Source: Aliivibrio fischeri ATCC 7744 = JCM 18803 = DSM 507 (lineage in GTDB: Bacteria; Pseudomonadota; Gammaproteobacteria; Enterobacterales; Vibrionaceae). Taken from it: a DNA stretch of 64,000 nucleotides. Below are positions 1-8,438 of the stretch, piece by piece (position 1 is the first letter of the stretch; each line of letters begins with the position of its first letter). A program made the translations under genes and the position numbers. The notes beneath the pieces were generated by a model that was not told the DNA's origin, made no database searches, and was given only the letters and a program-made list of their open reading frames with translations. Where the stretch lies: assembly GCF_023983475.1 (NCBI RefSeq), contig NZ_CP092712.1, forward strand, positions 1,798,001 to 1,862,000. Direction: 5' to 3'.

Positions 1-543
1 CTCTGTTAAATTAGTACTTTGTTTTTTACGCTTCGCTAAATTGTTTAAAATAAAATAGCCAACAATTGCGATTAAGAACGTATTACCTGCTGCGATAATA
101 CACAGTTGCATAAATACTTTTGTAAATGGTTCTGCGTATAAAATAGTATCTAAAAATGCAGAAGTACCATAACCGAACACATTGCCGAAAAAAGCCAATA
201 CAACGAAAATTAAGAAGTCTTTCTTATCAAATAAACCTGATTCAATTCGGTTCTTAGTAATGATTGGAAATAAACCAATAATCATACCAACAATACCCGA
301 GCCTAATACCCATGTAAGCCAAACGCCCCAACCAGCAAATAGATCCGTCACCCAGTGACCGATAAAACCAACCAGAAAGCCTACAATTGGACCATATAGC
401 ACAGAGAATAGCGCCAGTACAGCCATAGCGGGTTTTAGTGTTGTGTTTGCAAATACTGGAATACCAAACATTGGTAAACCACCAATACCATATAGCGCAG
501 CGCCTATAGCAATAACAACAACAGTCTTAGCAGAAAGGTTCAT
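1..543 (-). CDS. UPF0397 / ECF-type transporter S component (3' end outside window)
   Basis: The reverse strand reads [19 protein letters not shown] from position 543 and stays open for 181 codons to the window edge, so the last residues and the stop lie outside. The protein is very hydrophobic, with about five membrane segments and a [12 protein letters not shown] stretch typical of UPF0397 membrane proteins. These are S components of energy-coupling-factor vitamin transporters and capture a small substrate in the inner membrane. They need an ATPase and T-component that are normally encoded next door, here beyond the left edge. The substrate cannot be told from this fragment. Family assignment is confident; transport role is from family knowledge. 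Confidence 0.85.
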   Translation of the reverse strand, partial: MNLSAKTVVVIAIGAALYGIGGLPMFGIPVFANTTLKPAMAVLALFSVLYGPIVGFLVGFIGHWVTDLFAGWGVWLTWVLGSGIVGMIIGLFPIITKNRIESGLFDKKDFLIFVVLAFFGNVFGYGTSAFLDTILYAEPFTKVFMQLCIIAAGNTFLIAIVGYFILNNLAKRKKQSTNLTE

Positions 544-654
544 AGTGTTCGCCTTGAAGCAAAAATGAGATTATAGGAAAGAAAGGCGCGCATTATACAG
601 TAACTCACTCGGTTTGGAAATGTTTACATCTAGACGGCTATATGTTTTTTATAT

Positions 655-690
655 AAAAAAGCTCACTATAATAGTGAGCTTTAAATTATA
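655..690 (-). terminator. Rho-independent terminator of the lipoprotein gene
   Basis: The inverted repeat AGCTCACTA...TAGTGAGCT (about 660-680) is followed on the minus strand by a T-run. It lies just after the stop of the lipoprotein gene. Confidence 0.8.
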
Positions 691-698
691 TTTTTTTG

Positions 699-2867
699 TT
701 ATCGTTCATATACATACATTTTATAAATTTCATCATTTAAGTTAGAAGCAAAAACAAAAATATAACGATTATCTTCTGAGAACTGTATTTCATTAATATA
801 AACAGCTTCCTCATTAACAACCAATGGCGAACCTATCTTAAAAAACACGCCTTCATTTGATTGAATATCATACACTTCTATCTGCCTCTCACTAAAATCA
901 TAATGAGCAGCATATGACCCATCTAAAGAAACAAAAGTTCGATTCCATATATCATCATTCAATCCAACACTTCCAATCACAATGGCTTCATTATTATAAA
1001 TGCTATTTTGGTAAGACGCTCGCTCACCAGTAGCGCTAATTGAAAATGAATTTAAATAAAAGTCATAACTACCATTCGTATCCAATTCATTAAACTTGTT
1101 ATTTCGTACATCATAAACATAAGCATTTCTTGGAGAAGATATACCTGTTGAGTCCGCCCATATTAAGTGCGTTCCATTCTTACTCAATATAGCATTCGGT
1201 GAATAAACGCTTGGATAATTGACTGTCGCTAATTCCCAATTTGGATAATTGTAAATACTAGGCCATTGATTTGTATCAATAACAACAGTTTCTCCCGTGT
1301 AATATTGGCCAATAAAGCCAAAGTCCATGTAACCACAATGTGTGACACTTGGTGCATCCACAGTCACTTTTGTATCCAAATCAATTTTCGTCATAGAGCA
1401 TGCAACACTGGACGTTAATAGCTGTGTACCATTATCAATAATCGCTAGTCCCTTAGGGCTCTCTCCTACAATTTGCTCGACTATCCATTGCTCATTGTCA
1501 TGAGAGATTTCATATAATAGATTAGTCCAATTTGAGTAACTTCTAAAATAAAAGCGCTCCCTTTCTGAATCATAAATAACTTTTGATGCTGGGTTTTCTG
1601 GTAAGTTTATTGACGCAACGGGAAATACTGGAGTATGACGAACAACAACTTTTGCCTCTCCTCGTAAATAATCTAAGCGATTTTCAATAGAAAAGTTAAT
1701 TTCTTGCTCTGTTGTATTAGCTTTAATATTAAGTTCAACTTCATTATCACTAATATAATTAACCGATTGAATAATTGGAGTAAATGCTTTGAAGTCCTCC
1801 TCTGTTAATGACATCAAATTATTACCCCAGACTCTTACGGTAACTTCATCTGATGTATAAAGAACATACGGAGAAATCTGTTGAATATCAGTAAAATCTA
1901 TCTCTACATCAAACTCAATTTTACGTGTTTTTGGGAACAGTAGGTCACCATATTGGTATTCAAACTCAATCCATTGTTGATATATACCGTTATTTTGAGA
2001 TAACAGATCAAATTCAAGACTAATATCGACACTATTTAAATTCTGAGTAACAGAGATCATAGAGCTTGAGTCAATAACATTCCATATAACACCTTCACTG
2101 GTAGGAGTAACAGGGATAGTCATATTTAGTTCAGATGCTATTGTTTCGTTATTTATCGTTAACTTGTTTACATTACCAATATTAAATTCAGGTTCTGTTA
2201 CGAGATAAACAATTTTCACTTTTCTAAAGCGATAATTTTGGTCTAAAAACTCAATATATCCGACATGCTCTCCAACGCTCAGATCTGTTTTTATGATCTT
2301 AGCTTTGTATTGATTATTAACAACTTCAACATCTAACCAGTCCCAATCACTAAATGCACCATAAGTAATATAAGTACTGTTTCCTTCAACTGGCCCCGAA
2401 TCTGAAACGGAAATCATACTTTCTAAAGATACATTTTGCTTTCCAGCAACTACGGTAAAGACAAGCGGCTCTTTTATTGTTAATTCAATAGGAACATCTT
2501 TATATGCTACGCTACCGTTGTTATACGCTGTCACAAATCGTAATACTGAGTTATAAACTCCTGTATCAATATTTCCATGTAAATAAACTCGAAAGACAGC
2601 TTGCTTTGAGCTTATACTCTGCTCGTCTACACCTAGCCAAATAGGGACTTCATTGACCCCTTTAGGCATTCCGACCAATACACCTTCGCCTTGATAATTT
2701 ACTGTAACATCGACTTCATAAATATCACCTTGATATACAGATGCCGTAATTTGGCTGGCATTTAATGTTATGGAAGCCGTTCCTCCTCCTCCATCGTCAT
2801 CACTACCACCGCACCCAACTAAAAATAAACTTAATAAAGTAAATACAAGTTTCTGTAGGTATCTCAT
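699..2867 (-). CDS. Large secreted lipoprotein, Ig-like/IPT-like repeats, probable beta-propeller C-terminus
   Basis: 722 residues beginning with a lipoprotein signal peptide. The lipobox is LVGC with Cys19 as the acylated residue, followed by a flexible Gly/Asp-rich linker (GGSDDDGGGG). Residues of about 30-330 look like repeated beta-sandwich units of BACON/Ig type. An IPT/TIG-like unit follows at about 335-410 (ISPYVLYTSDEVTVRVWGNN). The rest has short beta-repeat character like a propeller or NHL-type domain. No enzymatic motif is visible. It should be anchored to a membrane facing the periplasm or cell surface. The gene stands alone with its own terminator. Function unknown; domain calls are by eye. 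Confidence 0.75.
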   Translation of the reverse strand: MRYLQKLVFTLLSLFLVGCGGSDDDGGGGTASITLNASQITASVYQGDIYEVDVTVNYQGEGVLVGMPKGVNEVPIWLGVDEQSISSKQAVFRVYLHGNIDTGVYNSVLRFVTAYNNGSVAYKDVPIELTIKEPLVFTVVAGKQNVSLESMISVSDSGPVEGNSTYITYGAFSDWDWLDVEVVNNQYKAKIIKTDLSVGEHVGYIEFLDQNYRFRKVKIVYLVTEPEFNIGNVNKLTINNETIASELNMTIPVTPTSEGVIWNVIDSSSMISVTQNLNSVDISLEFDLLSQNNGIYQQWIEFEYQYGDLLFPKTRKIEFDVEIDFTDIQQISPYVLYTSDEVTVRVWGNNLMSLTEEDFKAFTPIIQSVNYISDNEVELNIKANTTEQEINFSIENRLDYLRGEAKVVVRHTPVFPVASINLPENPASKVIYDSERERFYFRSYSNWTNLLYEISHDNEQWIVEQIVGESPKGLAIIDNGTQLLTSSVACSMTKIDLDTKVTVDAPSVTHCGYMDFGFIGQYYTGETVVIDTNQWPSIYNYPNWELATVNYPSVYSPNAILSKNGTHLIWADSTGISSPRNAYVYDVRNNKFNELDTNGSYDFYLNSFSISATGERASYQNSIYNNEAIVIGSVGLNDDIWNRTFVSLDGSYAAHYDFSERQIEVYDIQSNEGVFFKIGSPLVVNEEAVYINEIQFSEDNRYIFVFASNLNDEIYKMYVYER

Positions 2868-3123
2868 TTTATTCCCTTAAATTGATAACCAATAATGCGT
2901 AATTTTATCGTTTATCTAACAACGTACTTACTTTGTTTTTATACAAAAAAATAACTTTAGGGCTGAGATAACATGATACTAAATAACAGTTTTATAAGTT
3001 GCATATAAAGTGTCGAGTAGAATCCGCTTAAAACAAAAATAGATAACAATGAAAGCAAATAGTAAGTAGGTATGAAGATAGCTGTATGGATTATTGTGAA
3101 ATGACGCTTTTGCAGGAATAAAA

Positions 3124-3149
3124 AAGGCTCATCATTTCTGATGAGCCTT
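3124..3149 (-). terminator. Terminator of the Leu/Gly/Cys tRNA cluster
   Basis: AAGGCTCATCA...TGATGAGCCTT forms a hairpin with a T-run on the minus strand. It lies 10 bases past the CCA end of the last tRNA-Leu. Confidence 0.85.
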
Positions 3150-3158
3150 CTTAAAAGA

Positions 3159-3245
3159 TGGTGCCCCGGGCCGGACTTGAACCGGCACAGCGCGAACGCC
3201 GAGGGATTTTAAATCCCTTGTGTCTACCAATTCCACCACCAGGGC
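3159..3245 (-). tRNA. tRNA-Leu (UAA), copy 2 of the cluster
   Basis: An 87-nt class II tRNA with encoded CCA. The acceptor GCCCTGG pairs with CCGGGGC, there is a long variable arm, and the anticodon loop carries TAA. It is base-for-base the same as the copy at 3634-3720 and is the last gene of the cluster before the terminator. Confidence 0.95.
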
Positions 3246-3322
3246 ACGCAATTTCTTGCGATGCCGATTACTGAAAAGTAAAACACCATCTGTAATTATC
3301 GCTATTGCAATAATTTTCAATT

Positions 3323-3390
3323 TGGAGCGACACACGAGGTTCCCGATCTTCAAGGCTTAGGCGTGACCTCAACCTTGCTTAGGTTGCTCT
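3323..3390 (-). pseudogene. Decayed tRNA-Gly remnant
   Basis: The first 20 bases match the 3' end of the intact tRNA-Gly genes nearby. The T-arm then breaks into unrelated bases (about 3343-3361). The match resumes over the anticodon arm, where the loop reads TAAGCAA instead of TTGCCAA. The D-arm and 5' acceptor strand are missing. It sits at the same place after the shared tRNA-Leu spacer as an intact tRNA-Gly does in the upstream unit. It cannot fold as a tRNA. Confidence 0.75.
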
Positions 3391-3430
3391 TTCATACAAA
3401 AGAACATTCAGCGTATCTCACTTTAAAATT

Positions 3431-3506
3431 TGGAGCGACACACGAGGTTCGAACTCGTGACCTCAACCTTGGCAAGGTTGCGCTCTACCAGCTGAGCTAG
3501 TGTCGC
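3431..3506 (-). tRNA. tRNA-Gly (GCC), copy 2
   Basis: 76 nt with encoded CCA; acceptor GCGACAC/GTGTCGC; anticodon loop TTGCCAA gives GCC. Identical to the copy at 3798-3873. Confidence 0.95.
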
Positions 3507-3520
3507 ATTACATAAAGAAA

Positions 3521-3594
3521 TGGAGGCGCCTCCCGGAATCGAACCGAGGTCCACGGATTTGCAATCCGCTGCATAGCCACTCTGCCAAGGCGCC
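3521..3594 (-). tRNA. tRNA-Cys (GCA), copy 2
   Basis: 74 nt with encoded CCA; acceptor GGCGCCT/AGGCGCC; anticodon arm GGATTGCAAATCC gives GCA. Identical to the copy at 3888-3961. Confidence 0.95.
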
Positions 3595-3633
3595 ATTCTT
3601 TATTTAAGTTGCTTACTTAAGTAAGCTAATAGA

Positions 3634-3720
3634 TGGTGCCCCGGGCCGGACTTGAACCGGCACAGCGCGAACGCCGAGGGATTTTAAATCCCTTGTGTCT
3701 ACCAATTCCACCACCAGGGC
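3634..3720 (-). tRNA. tRNA-Leu (UAA), copy 1
   Basis: 87 nt, identical to the tRNA-Leu at 3159-3245. The roughly 75 bases just upstream of both genes are also nearly identical, which marks a tandem duplication. Confidence 0.95.
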
Positions 3721-3797
3721 ACGCAATTTCTTGCGATGCCGATTACTGAAAAGTAAAACACCATCTGTAATTACCGCTATTGCAGTAATTTTTAATT

Positions 3798-3873
3798 TGG
3801 AGCGACACACGAGGTTCGAACTCGTGACCTCAACCTTGGCAAGGTTGCGCTCTACCAGCTGAGCTAGTGTCGC
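3798..3873 (-). tRNA. tRNA-Gly (GCC), copy 1
   Basis: 76 nt, encoded CCA, anticodon GCC, intact cloverleaf. Transcribed between tRNA-Cys and tRNA-Leu in the upstream unit. Confidence 0.95.
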
Positions 3874-3887
3874 ATTACATAAAGAAA

Positions 3888-3961
3888 TGGAGGCGCCTCC
3901 CGGAATCGAACCGAGGTCCACGGATTTGCAATCCGCTGCATAGCCACTCTGCCAAGGCGCC
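3888..3961 (-). tRNA. tRNA-Cys (GCA), copy 1
   Basis: 74 nt, encoded CCA, anticodon GCA. First gene of the cluster, 10 bases downstream of the GC-rich discriminator of the promoter at 3971-4006. Confidence 0.95.
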
Positions 3962-3970
3962 ATCTCTTTA

Positions 3971-4006
3971 CGGGGCTTAATGTAACTGATTTAAAAAAAG
4001 AGTCAA
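3971..4006 (-). promoter_or_regulatory. Promoter of the tRNA Cys/Gly/Leu cluster
   Basis: On the minus strand, TTGACT (4006-4001) and TACATT (3984-3979) are separated by 16 bases. A GCCCCG discriminator follows, typical of stringently controlled stable-RNA promoters. Confidence 0.7.
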
Positions 4007-4088
4007 ATAAAAATTAGTATTTAACTCTCCGTTTGTAGACTTTATCGCCAAAATGCTGACAAATCAGCTAACATGTTGAAAAAACGGT

Positions 4089-4943
4089 CTATTTTGGTCG
4101 CCATACTTTTATTTCAGATTGTGGCTTACCTTGCTCTTTACGATCATTTTTACGCTTAGGTGCCGATTTGCTAAAACGCCCTTCTTTGGCTTTTTCACGA
4201 CGATTTTCTTTAAACGTATTATTTGAGTGATGATTTCTTCCTGAACTCGCTTTTTTCAATACACGAACTTTACCGTCAATTTCTTTTACTTTGCGAGACG
4301 CTTCTTCTGTCTTACTTGATGTACCAATCATTCCGTTTAGGTGGTCCATCTCAGCTTGACTTAAATAACGCCATTCTCCTGAAGCAAGCTTACCTAAATC
4401 AATATTCATAATACGAACACGTTTTAATTTGAATACTTCATAATCTAAGTACTCACACATTCTACGAATTTGACGATTCAATCCTTGAGTCAAAGTGATA
4501 CGAAATACAAATCGAGATTCTTGCTTAATCTTACATGGCAAAGTTACCGTATCTAGGATCGGTACACCCGCAGCCATTTTTTGTAAAAACTCATCAGTAA
4601 TCGGCTTATCAACACGAACCACATATTCTTTTTCATGGGCGTTACCCGCTCGCAGGATCTTATTTACAATATCGCCATCATTAGTTAAGAATATTAAACC
4701 ATCTGACGGTTTATCCAATCGACCAATAGGAAAAATACGCTGCTCATGATTAATGTAATCAACAATATTACCTTCAACATGTCGCTCTGTCGTACAAGTA
4801 ATTCCAACAGGCTTATTAAAAGCAATATAAATACGATCTTGTTTCTCTTTTAACGGCTTCTTATCATGGTGATGAACCAGGTTTTGAGCACCAATCACAC
4901 ATGCCTGAAATCGCAGGCCCCGAAAACTTTGCATCAGAAACAC
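4089..4943 (-). pseudogene. rluF: 5'-truncated 23S rRNA pseudouridine synthase RluF
   Basis: Residues from [19 protein letters not shown] onward match RluF, which converts U2604 of 23S rRNA to pseudouridine. The catalytic loop [18 protein letters not shown] with its aspartate is intact, and so is the basic C-terminal tail. RluF normally opens with an S4 RNA-binding domain of about 70 residues, and that is absent here. The first roughly 28 codons of the open frame (4943 to about 4862) are simply the antisense of the neighbouring tesB fragment. The native start and ribosome site are therefore gone. A residual product is possible but would lack the S4 domain. It is broken at the same point as tesB. 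Confidence 0.8.
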
Positions 4944-5404
4944 AATTAGCAGAAGCGATCAAACATGTTTTACCACCAGCGGTACAAAAAATATTCTGTG
5001 GTGAAAAACCCATCGAAGTTCGCCCTGTCAATATTGTGAATCCACTGGCTCCGAAAAAAGCGGCACCTACACAACATTTATGGATCAAAGCCAACGGTGA
5101 ATTACCTGATAATCAATTAATTCATCAATACTTATTAGCTTATGCTTCTGATTGGGGCTTTTTACCAACCGCTCTTCATCCACATGAAGTGAGTTTATTA
5201 ACACCGAACTTCCAAGTGGCTACGATTGATCATTCCATGTGGTTCCACCGTCCATTTAAAATGGATGAATGGCTGCTTTATTCAATTGAAAGCACTAATG
5301 CAAGTGGCTCTCGTGGACTAGTAAGAGGTGAAATATTCAATCAAAAAGGTCAACTTGTTGCTTCTGCTATGCAAGAAGGCGTGATGCGAATGAAGAAAAA
5401 ATAA
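4868..5404 (+). pseudogene. tesB: 5'-truncated acyl-CoA thioesterase II (TesB)
   Basis: The frame from GDEPGFEHQ at about 4868 through [10 protein letters not shown] matches TesB from about residue 110 to the C-terminus, including IDHSMWFHRPF and the terminal QEGVMR. TesB is a roughly 286-residue double-hotdog thioesterase. The whole N-terminal hotdog, with start codon and promoter, is missing. The longest remaining ATG frame (4901) gives only 167 residues. It faces away from the truncated rluF with no room between them, so both genes were cut by one event. Very likely nonfunctional. Confidence 0.85.
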
Positions 5405-5424
5405 ACGTTCTTTCTTTTTCTATC

Positions 5425-5455
5425 GGTCAGGCTATCGTTGCCTGACCTATTTATT
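5425..5455 (+). terminator. Terminator of tesB
   Basis: GGTCAGGC...GCCTGACC (5425-5432 with 5440-5447), followed by a T-rich stretch. Confidence 0.75.
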
Positions 5456-5466
5456 TGAATGTAAGA

Positions 5467-5934
5467 TTATAGCGGCAATTCAGTCGTGTATTTCAGCGGC
5501 TCCATAGCAAATGTACTGGTTACATTTGATATGTCATCAATACTATTAACCAACTTCTTATAAAACCCGTCAAACGCTTTCATGTCTTCAGCAAGTACTT
5601 TCATCATATAGTCGTATTCTCCTGCCATTCGATAAAATTCCATGACTTCAGGAAAATCTGACACCGTATCAACAAACCGGTTATACCATTCTTGTGAATG
5701 ATTGGAGGTTTTAATCAAAACAAACGCGTTAAAGCTCAAGCCTAGTTTTTCAGGATTAAGTAACGCTACTTTCTTTTCAATAATGCCTTCTTCTTCAAGT
5801 CTCTTTAATCGCTTCCAACACGGCGTTGTGGTTAAATTAACTGCATCAGCTAACTCTTGTAATGAAACAGTGCAATCTTTTTGCAATAATGAAAGTAAAG
5901 TTGTATCCACCTTATCTAGCTCATGCTTCCCCAT
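5467..5934 (-). CDS. decR: Lrp/AsnC-family regulator, DecR-like (cysteine-responsive)
   Basis: 155 residues, normal length for the family. An N-terminal helix-turn-helix (about residues 8-50, with [17 protein letters not shown]) is followed by a RAM ligand-binding domain ([11 protein letters not shown]-type core at about 95-110). It matches E. coli DecR (YbaO) closely along its length. DecR senses cysteine and activates cysteine-detoxifying genes. The neighbour transcribed away from it is a cysteine desulfhydrase-like enzyme, which fits that role well. Regulation of the neighbour is inferred. Confidence 0.85.
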   Translation of the reverse strand: MGKHELDKVDTTLLSLLQKDCTVSLQELADAVNLTTTPCWKRLKRLEEEGIIEKKVALLNPEKLGLSFNAFVLIKTSNHSQEWYNRFVDTVSDFPEVMEFYRMAGEYDYMMKVLAEDMKAFDGFYKKLVNSIDDISNVTSTFAMEPLKYTTELPL

Positions 5935-5967
5935 AAAAACCTCAACGTAGAAAATTTTTCTATTTTA

Positions 5968-5993
5968 TTGCTAATATAAAGTAAATATAGCAA
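5968..5993. promoter_or_regulatory. Candidate DecR operator in the divergent intergenic region
   Basis: TTGCTA and TAGCAA form an inverted repeat separated by 14 AT-rich bases, within the 119-base gap between the regulator and the enzyme gene. Lrp-family proteins bind such AT-rich dyads. A second dyad, AGAAAATTTTTCT, lies just before it. Confidence 0.45.
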
Positions 5994-6053
5994 AGTTTTT
6001 CTCATCGAACAGCGGTAAATTATTCACATAGTCACTTTTAAAGGAAAATCATT

Positions 6054-7118
6054 ATGTGTACCGATCATAACTGGATAAATAACGCTATTCGTAAAATTGA
6101 AGCAGATTACCAACGCTCTGCTGATACGCATCTTATTAAACTTGATTTGCCTATGCTTGAAGGTATCGATGTATACCTAAAAGATGAAAGTACACATCCA
6201 ACAGGTTCCCTTAAACACCGTTTAGCGCGCTCTCTATTTCTTTACGCTATTTCTAACGGTTGGATTGGTCCAAACACACCAATTATCGAATCATCATCTG
6301 GCAGCACTGCCGTATCAGAAGCGTATTTTGCGCGTTTATTAGGTTTGCCATTCATTGCCGTTGTACCTCGTAAAACAGCAACAAAAAAAATTGAAATGAT
6401 AAAGTTTTATGGCGGCCAAGCGCACTTTGTAGAACGTTCTGATGAGATTTACGCTGAATCTCGCCGTTTAGCAGAAGAATTGAATGGTCATTACATGGAT
6501 CAATTTACTTATGCTGAGCGTGCCACTGACTGGCGTGGTAACAACAACATTGCAGATAGTATTTTCCGTCAAATGAAATTAGAAGACCACCCAGAGCCAA
6601 CATGGGTTGTAATGAACCCGGGCACAGGTGGCACTTCAGCAACGATCGGTCGCTTTATCCGTTATCAAAAATACAATACAAAACTGTGTGTTGTTGACCC
6701 TGAAAATTCCGTTTTTCATGATTTCTATAAAACAGGCAATAAAGATCTAACATTAGATGCTGGCAGTAAAATTGAAGGGATTGGTCGCCCTCGCGTAGAA
6801 CCAAGCTTTATTCCTGGGGTTATTGATGAAATGCGTACTATCCCGGATGTTGCTAGTGTCGCTACTGCACGTTGGTTAGAAGGCATTCTTGGACGTAAAG
6901 CCGGCGCATCCACAGGTACTAATCTATTTGGTGCATTACAACTCGCTTGTGAAATGCAACAACGTGGAGAGAAAGGTTCTATTGTCACTCTATTATGTGA
7001 TAGTGGTGAGCGATACCTTGATACCTATTATAACGATGAGTGGGTTGCGAATAATATTGGTGATTTAACACCAACTTTAGCGCTATTGGCTAATTTTGAG
7101 AAAACAGGTCAACTGTAA
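6054..7118 (+). CDS. PLP-dependent cysteine desulfhydrase-like enzyme (Cds1/CysK superfamily)
   Basis: 354 residues of the fold-type II PLP family. [12 protein letters not shown] (about 49-60) carries the PLP lysine, [19 protein letters not shown] is the substrate-binding loop, and [12 protein letters not shown] is the phosphate-binding glycine loop. The overall pattern resembles Cds1-type L-cysteine desulfhydrases, which release sulfide, pyruvate and ammonia from cysteine, more than CysK or CysM. It is divergent from the DecR-like regulator, which supports a cysteine-detoxifying role. A beta-synthase activity is the main alternative. ATG at 6054 follows AAAGGAAAATC. Confidence 0.75.
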   Translation: MCTDHNWINNAIRKIEADYQRSADTHLIKLDLPMLEGIDVYLKDESTHPTGSLKHRLARSLFLYAISNGWIGPNTPIIESSSGSTAVSEAYFARLLGLPFIAVVPRKTATKKIEMIKFYGGQAHFVERSDEIYAESRRLAEELNGHYMDQFTYAERATDWRGNNNIADSIFRQMKLEDHPEPTWVVMNPGTGGTSATIGRFIRYQKYNTKLCVVDPENSVFHDFYKTGNKDLTLDAGSKIEGIGRPRVEPSFIPGVIDEMRTIPDVASVATARWLEGILGRKAGASTGTNLFGALQLACEMQQRGEKGSIVTLLCDSGERYLDTYYNDEWVANNIGDLTPTLALLANFEKTGQL

Positions 7119-7177
7119 AGCAAAGTTATAATAATAACGTCAGTTTGGCTTAACACCATTTATTGGTATTAACCGCA

Positions 7178-7207
7178 AAGCCATCGATTATCGATGGCTT
7201 TTTTATT
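7178..7207 (+). terminator. Terminator of the desulfhydrase gene
   Basis: AAGCCATCGA-TTA-TCGATGGCTT, a perfect 10-bp stem, followed by TTTTATT. Confidence 0.9.
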
Positions 7208-7247
7208 ACAATATCAATAAATAACTCTACTGAGATTTCCTATTATT

Positions 7248-7931
7248 ATGTCGACTGCAATCGTTGTATTTAGTGGCGGACAAGATTCCACCACCTGTTT
7301 AATTCAAGCATTAACTCAATATGATCATGTTCATTGTATTACTTTTGATTATGGCCAACGTCATAATCAAGAGATTGAAGTAGCTAAAAAAGTCGCTATT
7401 GAACTTGGTGCAGCTTCTCATAAAGTCATGGATGTCGGCTTATTAAATGAATTAGCCGTTAGTTCACTTACTCGTGACAACATTCCTGTTTCTCATGAGC
7501 TTCAAGAAAATGGCCTACCAAACTCTTTCGTTCCCGGTCGTAATATTCTCTTCTTAACGCTTGCGGGCATCTATGCGTATCAATTAGGCGCTGAAGCCGT
7601 CATTACAGGTGTCTGTGAGACAGATTTCTCAGGTTACCCAGATTGTCGTGATGAGTTCGTAAAATCCATTAACCAATCACTTGTTCTTGGTATGGATCGC
7701 CAGCTAGAAATTAAAACACCACTAATGTGGTTAAATAAAGCCGAAACATGGGCCCTTGCTGATAAGTATGGCAAATTAGACTATGTTCGTAATCATACTC
7801 TAACCTGTTATAACGGTGTGATTGGTGACGGTTGTGGCGATTGCCCATCGTGTGATTTGCGAAAAAATGGCTTAGATGCTTACCTAGAAAATAAAGAATC
7901 TGTAATGGCTGATTTAGAATCTAAACTTTAA
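7248..7931 (+). CDS. queC: 7-cyano-7-deazaguanine synthase QueC
   Basis: 227 residues. The PP-loop SGGQDSTTC (about 9-17) binds ATP. A C-terminal zinc site is formed by [14 protein letters not shown]. QueC turns 7-carboxy-7-deazaguanine into preQ0, the precursor of the queuosine base of tRNA. Length and motifs are normal. It stands alone between two terminators. I see no preQ1 riboswitch in the short leader. Confidence 0.95.
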   Translation: MSTAIVVFSGGQDSTTCLIQALTQYDHVHCITFDYGQRHNQEIEVAKKVAIELGAASHKVMDVGLLNELAVSSLTRDNIPVSHELQENGLPNSFVPGRNILFLTLAGIYAYQLGAEAVITGVCETDFSGYPDCRDEFVKSINQSLVLGMDRQLEIKTPLMWLNKAETWALADKYGKLDYVRNHTLTCYNGVIGDGCGDCPSCDLRKNGLDAYLENKESVMADLESKL

Positions 7932-7959
7932 AAAACATTATCTCTATTTAGAAAATAAT

Positions 7960-7993
7960 AAGGCCACCACGATTAAGTGATGGCCTTTTTATT
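7960..7993. terminator. Terminator between queC and the RND pump genes
   Basis: AAGGCCACCAC...GTGATGGCCTT, followed by TTTTATTT. It serves queC. Before the IS3 insertion at 7999 it probably also ended the convergent RND operon. Confidence 0.8.
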
Positions 7994-8039
7994 TACTTTG
8001 TCTCGTCCTGAAATGTGTTTACACATTTAGGACTTTTAT

Positions 8040-8438
8040 ATGACAAATCAAGAAAAAACAAAGAATAAGCGAACTCAACGCGATTATTCATTAGGCTTTA
8101 AATTGCAGCTTGTTGCCGCTATAGAAAAAGGCGATATGACCTATAAGCAAGCTCAAAACATTTATGGCATTCAAGGTCGATCTACCGTACTTACTTGGTT
8201 AAGAAAACACGGTAAGATGGACTGGTCTCAATCACCTAAGATTATTATGCCTAAATCCCCGAAAGCGAAAGAATCGCCTGCACAAAAAATTAAACGTTTA
8301 GAGCGAGAGCTTGATGATGAAAGAATGCGTAATTTATTACTTAATGAAGTAGTGAATATCATGGACGCAGAACATGGTGCAGGCCTTAGAAAAAAGTATA
8401 TTGCCAAGGAGCAAGAAGTCTTCAAAAGCAGAAAATGA
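8040..8438 (+). CDS. IS3-family transposase OrfA
   Basis: 132 residues: an N-terminal helix-turn-helix (about 15-60, with GIQGRSTVLTWLRKHG) that binds the IS ends, then a leucine-zipper-like coiled coil (about 78-110). The in-phase slippery heptamer A-AAA-AAG at 8390-8396 (codons 117-119) precedes an open -1 frame into orfB, so a fused OrfAB transposase can be made by ribosomal frameshifting. The stop overlaps the orfB start as ATGA. Confidence 0.95.
   Translation: MTNQEKTKNKRTQRDYSLGFKLQLVAAIEKGDMTYKQAQNIYGIQGRSTVLTWLRKHGKMDWSQSPKIIMPKSPKAKESPAQKIKRLERELDDERMRNLLLNEVVNIMDAEHGAGLRKKYIAKEQEVFKSRK

Noticed and set aside
3132-3963. Open frames of 73 and 116 codons on the minus strand across the tRNA cluster
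   Set aside because: They are translations through tRNA-Leu, Gly and Cys genes and their spacers; the tRNAs explain the sequence.
7201-7247. preQ1 riboswitch before queC
   Set aside because: Only 47 bases separate the previous terminator from the ATG, with no recognisable hairpin plus A-rich tail.
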